From NCBI RefSeq assembly GCF_030272615.1, contig NC_081407.1, positions 373,498,132 to 373,562,131 of the forward strand: a stretch of 64,000 bases of DNA. Direction: 5' to 3'. Source of the stretch: Cryptomeria japonica (Eukaryota > Streptophyta > Pinopsida > Cupressales > Cupressaceae). The notes beneath the pieces were generated by a model that was not told the origin of the DNA, did not search any database, and was given only the letters and a program-made list of their open reading frames with translations. The translations under genes were made by a program, and so were the position numbers. Of the stretch, positions 58,418-64,000 are shown piece after piece (the stretch's first letter is position 1; each line of letters begins with the position of its first letter).

Positions 58418-58650
58418 CCTACCCTAGCCCTCGCCCTCATTTTCCCGAGTCAGTATTCTTCATCCTGTGATTTTGTCACTTTATCCAATCAGTCCATTCT
58501 TTCCCATCTTTCTTATCGCGAGATTGTCTGCAATCTTTCCAGACTTTTTCATCCAATCTCTCGAGGGGGCATATCATTCCCATCCTGGGGCAACTCTGTA
58601 TCAGTTCATCTTATCTTCTTTGAAACAACGCGACAAGCCGCATTGTCTCA

Positions 58651-58663
58651 AAGAGGGGCAAAA
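58651..58663 (+). promoter_or_regulatory. Tat polypurine tract
   Basis: AAGAGGGGCAAAA ends directly at the 3' LTR start TGTAGAC. This is the expected place and composition for plus-strand priming. Confidence 0.85.
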
Positions 58664-59453
58664 TGTAGACACCTAAAATTGTCATGTCTAATTAAATAAA
58701 TATTTTATTTATTTAATTACTTTAGCTTAATTCTTCTATTAATTAAATAAATCTTTATTTATTTAATTAATTCATTTATCCCCTTCTAGCCTTATTCCTC
58801 ATTTAAATAAATACATTTATTTATTTAAATTATCCCTTTCCTAAATTAAATAAATATTTTATTTATTTAATTACCCTACTTTTTCTATTAATTAAATAAA
58901 TCTTTATTTATTTAATTAATTCATTAACCTTTTCTACACATGACACATGTCATTCATCTCTTATTTCCTACACTACCTACCCCTTTCATTATTTTGGTAT
59001 TTCTTATACCTACCCTCTAATCCTAGCCGACCTCTCTTTTTACACCTCTCAATCTTATCCCTCCATTTCATATTGTGTCTTCTATTTAAGGAGATGTCTT
59101 CTTCACTATCAAACCCTAATCACTCACCCTAATGACTAATTTTGGAGGACTTGGCTACACTACGATCCTACTTGCAACCACATTCCGTTCTTTGTTGAGC
59201 TCTTGTGCATACAAAAATCTGAGAGCAAGCATATCAAACAAGATCAATGGAGATAGGAAGAATGGAGATCAAAAACCCTAGTGGACATGTGATGGTATAA
59301 TCTTTGTGATTTATTGAGTTATTTTGCATTGTCTTAGGTTATCTTCATATGTTATGGTGGATCTTTGTTCATTGTTAGGCTAGGGTTTGGTGGTTGAATC
59401 CATTTTAGTCTTTCAATATTGTTGTTTATTGCTATCCATTTTCACCATATACA
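58664..59453 (+). mobile_element. Tat 3' LTR (790 bp)
   Basis: Equal in length to the 5' LTR, with no difference seen in a line-by-line comparison. It ends CATATACA, followed by the GATAT duplication. Confidence 0.96.
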
Positions 59454-59511
59454 GATATCATTATAGCTTAGTTGATATTTAAATTTTTATTGACTTATGG
59501 ACTCTAATATA

Positions 59512-62023
59512 GATACTGTTGAACACAAGATGCCACTGAGAGGGGGGTGAATCAGTGGTTTCCAAACTTTACCCTTTTCTATCCTATGTGTGTATACCAA
59601 TTAGTAGAACTAACATAAAGAAAACATACCAGTTAGATAGGAGGATGACACAAATACAACCACACACAAAAGGAACATCAAATAACACCAAATGTATGAG
59701 GAAAACCCAACATGAGAAAAACCTCGGTGAGAAATGTTGTTGGAGTCTACTGCTCCAATCGATCCTCATAATGAAACATTGGTTACAACATTTAGGGCAC
59801 CAACCCAAGGAGCACCAACCCCTGGTTTAGGGCACCAACCCCTACACTGATCTTCAACTCAATGATTACAATGTTATATAATAATATAGAAGTAATACCC
59901 TTGTTACAAATGAGCTTTGTAACTCTCAAAACATGTCTCTAAATCGATTCACTTCTATTCAGTTCTCTATAGGTTCTCTGCTCACCTTATCTCTGTTGCA
60001 ACCTTACCAGTTCAGCCTCTGCTTCTTCTTTGCTAGTACTTTGCTTCTTCTCTGTCGGTACTCTGCTTCTTCTCTATCGGTATTTTTCTCTTTTCTAGTT
60101 TTGATCTCTCCTCTTCTCAACCTCTATTGTGTCTTATCTTCTTTGACACTCTCGTCGATTCTCTTACTGTTGCTTCTTATTGGTTCTAACACTATTGGTT
60201 TACACCACTGCAACTCACTTTGCAGTTTACCAATTTATCTGACTTTGTCGGTTAAGCCTCTCCTAAATCCTCTCACCGATTGCACCTCCAACACATAGTA
60301 TATATGATCTTCGATGAAGTCTCTAACCAGTTGGTTCTTTGCTTCTCTTTCACACTCCACTCTTCAACATCTGACACTTAATCTTCTTTCACCATCATCA
60401 ATCCCCTTTGGTCTTGAATCGACATATTTATACTTGAGTTTTCTTGCAATGAATGACATTCAAACTTTTGGCGCGCTAGGGTTCCATCATCGAACTTGAG
60501 GCAAACCAAATCCAATTATCTCTTTCCAGAGATCGACCACCTACAACAGATCAATCAAACTCCACCAATCTCATTGTGTCCAAAACACATTTTCCATATT
60601 TGGCAAACATGACAACCTGCACTTGTCAAACACCACGAAGCATCCATATAGATAGCTTCACCTACCTCAATTAGCACCTGGACAAACTACATCAATCATG
60701 ATGCTAATGAATCTGATCTTTGAGCTCAGATCTATCTCGAGCCACACCCTTTTTCTCTCGATTCATGATTCATGCTATTGAGATTAATGTTGACCACACA
60801 CCACCTACCTCACTGACAATGCATGGTCCATTGGTTTGACACTTGGACTCCACATAGTGTCTCTATTGGTATCCGTCTCTACTAAGCCATCTAAGTCGGT
60901 TCAGACAAGATCATCGACCAACCACACAACCAGGTTCATACCTACCGGTTCTCTAACCCTGTTGGTTATACCCTAACTGATCTGCCTTCAAACCTGCACT
61001 TTTCTTCTCTTCTGGTGGAACACCTAGACCGGTCACTTCACATGTCAAACCACAACATACTCAACTTCATCAGATAGGATACCTTTCACTTCTGCACTTT
61101 TTCTCTCTCACTAGTGGACATGCTTACTGGTAACCACCTTGATGACACCATGTCATCAACCTTCAATAGTCTCCATCTATCTGCATCTGCAATCTGGTTG
61201 CTCTCTATGTCTGCAGCTACTCAACCTCACCTTCAACTTCATCATCTCGGACATCATCTTAGCCGGTTTGTCAAAGTGATATACCCATCTATTCTTTACT
61301 CTTCCTTCTTTGTCTCGATGGCACAACAAGCCAACTCTAGCTGATCTAGTGCATATCTTTGATTTCATGCACCTGAGGCATCTTTGTGTTTCACCGGTTG
61401 ATCTAGTGTGAGCCTTAAACCTAGCCGCCATCTACTTCTTTGTCTTATCTCAGAGGATTATGATGCATTCCATGCATAATGAGAGATAAGCTCCACTTAC
61501 CAATGGAAGTGGATCCTTGTCATCTGCATCCGACAATGCACCAATATGGCTTCCCTGTTTGAGAAGGCATATCTTCAAACAAACACATATAATCCAGTTA
61601 GGCACACTCTCTGTGAGTCTTCTCATCATCTGGTGACTACATCTTTATCCGGTGGGAGTCCTATTGTTCCACATCCAAACATCCAGCAACATACCTGCTG
61701 CCACTTCTTCATTAGCTCACCCTGCTTGCTCACTTGTCAGTTGGAAATAATCCACTGCCAACATATCACTTACCAGTTGTTATCCAATACCGATCTCTAG
61801 TCCTTATGTCTTCAACACAAGCCAACATTTACTTGTGTACCGGTGACTCCAATGATCATTATGCTAGATGACATTCTCTTCCTTACTAGTGACCTGCTAT
61901 GCTAGTTGACATCAATGACACCATTTTTGGTACGCATCAATGACAACACTTCTCATCAATCTCCCATACCGATTGCCATCCTATACCAGTTGACATCAAT
62001 GAAAACACAATGCCAACACATAC
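59512..62023 (-). mobile_element. Solo LTR, Copia type, 2502 bp
   Basis: The LTR is 59517-62018, starting TGTTGAACACAAGATGCC and ending AATGCCAACA on the plus strand. The flanks are GATAC (59512-59516) and CATAC (62019-62023), a duplication with one change. The end sequence and a GAGAGGGGGGTGAATCAGTGG stretch near the start match the minus-strand layout of Copia-1 and Copia-2. CACCGGTT/ACCGGT-like words are common inside. No primer-binding site, polypurine tract or pol domain was seen, so a solo LTR is most likely. At 2.5 kb it is longer than the others and may itself contain insertions. Plus-strand frames such as 59933-60298 are not recognisable proteins. Confidence 0.75.
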
Positions 62024-62059
62024 TTGTTCAAATTTTTCTGATACAAAGAAGAATAAGTG

Positions 62060-62580
62060 TTTTTCACCTTTCAACTAGTTTTGTTGATACATGATATCAC
62101 ATAGTTTCTAATTCTACATTGTATATTTTTTTAGATAATGGAATTTGGTGTGAAAATATTTTATTTTTGTTGATAGAATATTTCTCTATAGATTAATCTA
62201 CATTGTAGATGTGTATAGCTTGTAATTTTGTTGATACCAAATTTATCTTGAGATTACTCTAGATTGTAGAGTTTTTGGGTTTTGGGGCTTCAACTAGTCA
62301 ACATTGTAAATTGGTTTTAGCTTTATGAGATTTGACATGGATATCTTCTAATTTTGTAGATATATGATTACAAACTTCGGTGTGGAGATCTTTTACTTTT
62401 TCACTCTAGGCTAGTCTACATTGTATAGATTATCTTTGACCTAGGGGCTTTGGTATGGAGATTGTAATTATGTTGATATCAAATTTCACCAATCTTTATC
62501 TATATCATATAATGTTTTTGGCTTATGAGTTTGTTTGCGGGTATCTAGAAATTTTGTTGATGCTAGAAATAATGCATTCC
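62060..62580. repeat. Diverged ~75-140-bp repeat domain (unit 3, last part)
   Basis: TTTTGTTGATA-like anchors (near 62080, 62166, 62227, 62352, 62470 and 62554) alternate with CTACATTGTA. This is the collinear counterpart of 15790-16200 in unit 1 and 27770-28280 in unit 2. Confidence 0.7.
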
Positions 62581-63134
62581 TTGTCATTTTTGTCTATTTC
62601 AATAGATAAATAAGATTTATAGGTGTCTAATTTAGAATTTTCTTTGTTTTAAGTTTTTATGCCTTGTTCTATTAGTGTTTGTAAAAGATTCAATTGAACA
62701 TATAATGCTGGTGAAAACTCGCCGCATAATCAAAATATTTGCAAAAAGGATAATGTTATAGTAAACCCCTTATAACCAAAAGAATGAACATTATTTGAAT
62801 TCAATATGTTTCTATTTTCTTAAAACCTTCTTGTTAGGCTCATTTCAGATTGTTTGTACCCTTATCCCAGTTAATCAATTAACATGAGATGAAGCAAGAT
62901 TCATGTAGACTTTTAGTCAAATTTTCAGAAGGTAAATGTAGCTAATGAGAGAATGCTTGAAAATTCTAGGTTTGAAAAAGGTGAAGGCATTTTATTATAT
63001 TCTTCAAATGTTATTATCATGTATAACAAAACTGTCATCAAATAGTTTACAATTCCCTCATGGGTATAGTCAATCTAATCTTGATATTGAAAAACTGGTC
63101 ACATTTAAATATTTATTGAAAACTATCTAATTAC

Positions 63135-63683
63135 TCTCTATGCTTCGTAGTTCTGATTAATATGAAAAATGGATTTTAAGGACCCGAAACATTTAACATA
63201 GGAGCATAACATAGTTCATCAAAAAGCATCCAGACCAGTATTGAAAAAGCTTACAAAAAGACTGGCAAAAAGGCCAGTAAACCGAACAGACAGCTAAAGA
63301 AAGGAACAACAAAGCGGAAAAACCAGAGAAAAGACAAAAATGACAAACAATAACTATAAAGACTTAAGAAGATCAACCGCCTTATTGACCAGTTGGTCAT
63401 AGTTTTCTGAAGCAACTTTGAGTTCTTCCATATCCTTGTTTGGCTTCTTCTCCTTCTTTTTGCCTCTGGTCCTCATTCTAGGTCCTTGCACTTCTCCCAT
63501 ACCTTCAATGTCAGGTTCTAGCTTGAGGGAATCCTTCTCATTCTCCAATTTGCTGATGAGAATTTTGGTATTGTCGGTCGAGGCCTTCATAATGCTATAG
63601 CTTTGTTCAACAATGCTTTTGAGTCATTTTTCAATTTTGTTGAATTTGTTGTCAGATTCTGCCATTCTCTATGCTTTGTAGTT
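63135..63683 (-). mobile_element. 513-bp retroposed fragment with 18-bp TSD
   Basis: The insert 63153-63665 is flanked by TCTCTATGCTTCGTAGTT (63135-63152) and TCTCTATGCTTTGTAGTT (63666-63683), 18 bp with one difference. A duplication of that length is typical of LINE-mediated insertion. On the minus strand the insert begins exactly at an ATG (ATGGCAGAATCTGAC). It meets an early TGA after 13 codons. It then has an open frame of 78 codons (63354-63590) rich in Lys and Glu, with KKKEKKPNKDMEELK, followed by a U-rich 3' part. No poly(A) is left. It may be part of a LINE ORF1 or a processed transcript, and I do not recognise the family. Confidence 0.7.
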
Positions 63684-64000
63684 TCATAATAAAATGATTC
63701 TCAATATTTTCATGCATTATCTTTGAAATTGAGTAAATATAAAACTGTCAATTTTATTTTTTACATAAAACTGGCTATTTTTCTTTTTTGTTTCAATAGT
63801 TGTTTATGATTCTAGATGCATTATGTTTTTGACTTTTCAATTTTTCTTTATTTGTATGTGGAGATCCTATACTTATCAAATTATTGTGCATCCTCACATG
63901 TGTCTCTTTTAGTATATTTATCTAGTGTTGAAAATATGATGAACGATGCTTAAAGATGAGTGAGAATACTTATGTTGATAAGATTAATGCAAAATGATTA

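Larger units (their letters stand above)
43725..59458 (+). mobile_element. Tat-type Gypsy element, 15.7 kb, apparently intact, TSD GATAT
   Basis: The element is 43730-59453 (15,724 bp) with perfect GATAT duplications (43725-43729 and 59454-59458). Units 1 and 2 read through this point. Order: 790-bp LTR, primer-binding site, 2.3-kb leader with repeat arrays, one gag-pol frame of 2492 codons, 1.7 kb of non-coding sequence, an antisense two-exon PMD gene, polypurine tract, 790-bp LTR. No difference was seen between the LTRs. Gypsy order (RT-RNase H-integrase) with a second RNase H domain points to the Tat lineage. Very long leaders and additional ORFs, sometimes antisense, are known in that lineage. 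Confidence 0.95.
28822..64000. repeat. Large tandem unit 3, extended by nested insertions
   Basis: Third copy of the large unit, still matching unit 1 at the window's right edge. Removing the four LTR-type insertions and one short retroposed insert leaves about 8.4 kb. Pieces of the ancestral unit are 28822-30557, 31731-36799, 43620-43729, 59454-59516, 62019-63152 and 63666-64000. Their order matches units 1 and 2 exactly, so the ends of the inserted elements can be placed to the base. Confidence 0.83.

Noticed and set aside
58249-58440. Minus-strand frame of 63 codons (MRARARVGYKINHG...) upstream of the PMD gene
   Set aside because: It ends at the splice donor and its phase does not join exon 2. 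The shorter frame from 58318 does.
59933-60298. 121-residue Leu/Ser-rich frame in the 2.5-kb solo LTR
   Set aside because: It reads through pyrimidine-rich CTTCTC repeats. There is no membrane-protein family match I recognise and it lies within an LTR.

Overview
The window is nuclear DNA from a plant with a large, repeat-dense genome. Every coding signal I can identify belongs to a transposable element: Ty1/Copia, Ty3/Gypsy of the Tat type, and L1-like LINE remnants. No host gene, tRNA, rRNA or CRISPR array was found. Long-lived nested retrotransposons with about 5-6% LTR divergence and long AT-rich filler suggest a gymnosperm such as a conifer, but that is an inference with modest confidence.

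Layout. (1) 1-6235: a decayed Copia element on the minus strand (Copia-1), with its 3' LTR cut by the window edge. (2) 6236-7849: AT-rich sequence with nothing recognisable. (3) 7850-64000: three successive diverged copies (units 1, 2 and 3) of one AT-rich non-coding segment, about 7-8.5 kb each once insertions are removed. Each unit carries its own insertions and none is shared. Unit 1 holds an L1-like fragment, and a second one lies at the unit 1/2 junction. Unit 2 holds a 4.2-kb solo LTR of Gypsy type (21139-25351). Unit 3 holds a Copia-type solo LTR (30558-31730), a second decayed Copia element (Copia-2, 36800-43619), a 15.7-kb apparently intact Tat element (43730-59453), another Copia-type solo LTR (59517-62018) and a 513-bp retroposed fragment (63153-63665). 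So a block of roughly 8.5 kb has grown to over 35 kb.

The most interesting part is the Tat element. Its two 790-bp LTRs look identical, its target-site duplication is perfect, and a single 2492-residue gag-pol frame is open. The frame runs gag, protease, a G-patch-like segment, reverse transcriptase, two RNase H domains and integrase. Between gag-pol and the 3' LTR lies an antisense two-exon gene for a plant mobile domain (PMD) protein, with its own TATA-like box and consensus splice sites. Arrays of a short motif, GCGTCTGTG, occur in the sense direction in the gag-pol leader and again, in the sense direction of the PMD gene, in the PMD intron. The two transcripts of the element therefore carry the same repeated non-coding motif downstream of their starts.

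Relative timing read from the sequence: first amplification of the ~8-kb unit (best aligned stretches differ by several percent or more), then the Copia insertions (LTR pairs differ by about 5-6%), and very recently the Tat insertion (no LTR differences seen).
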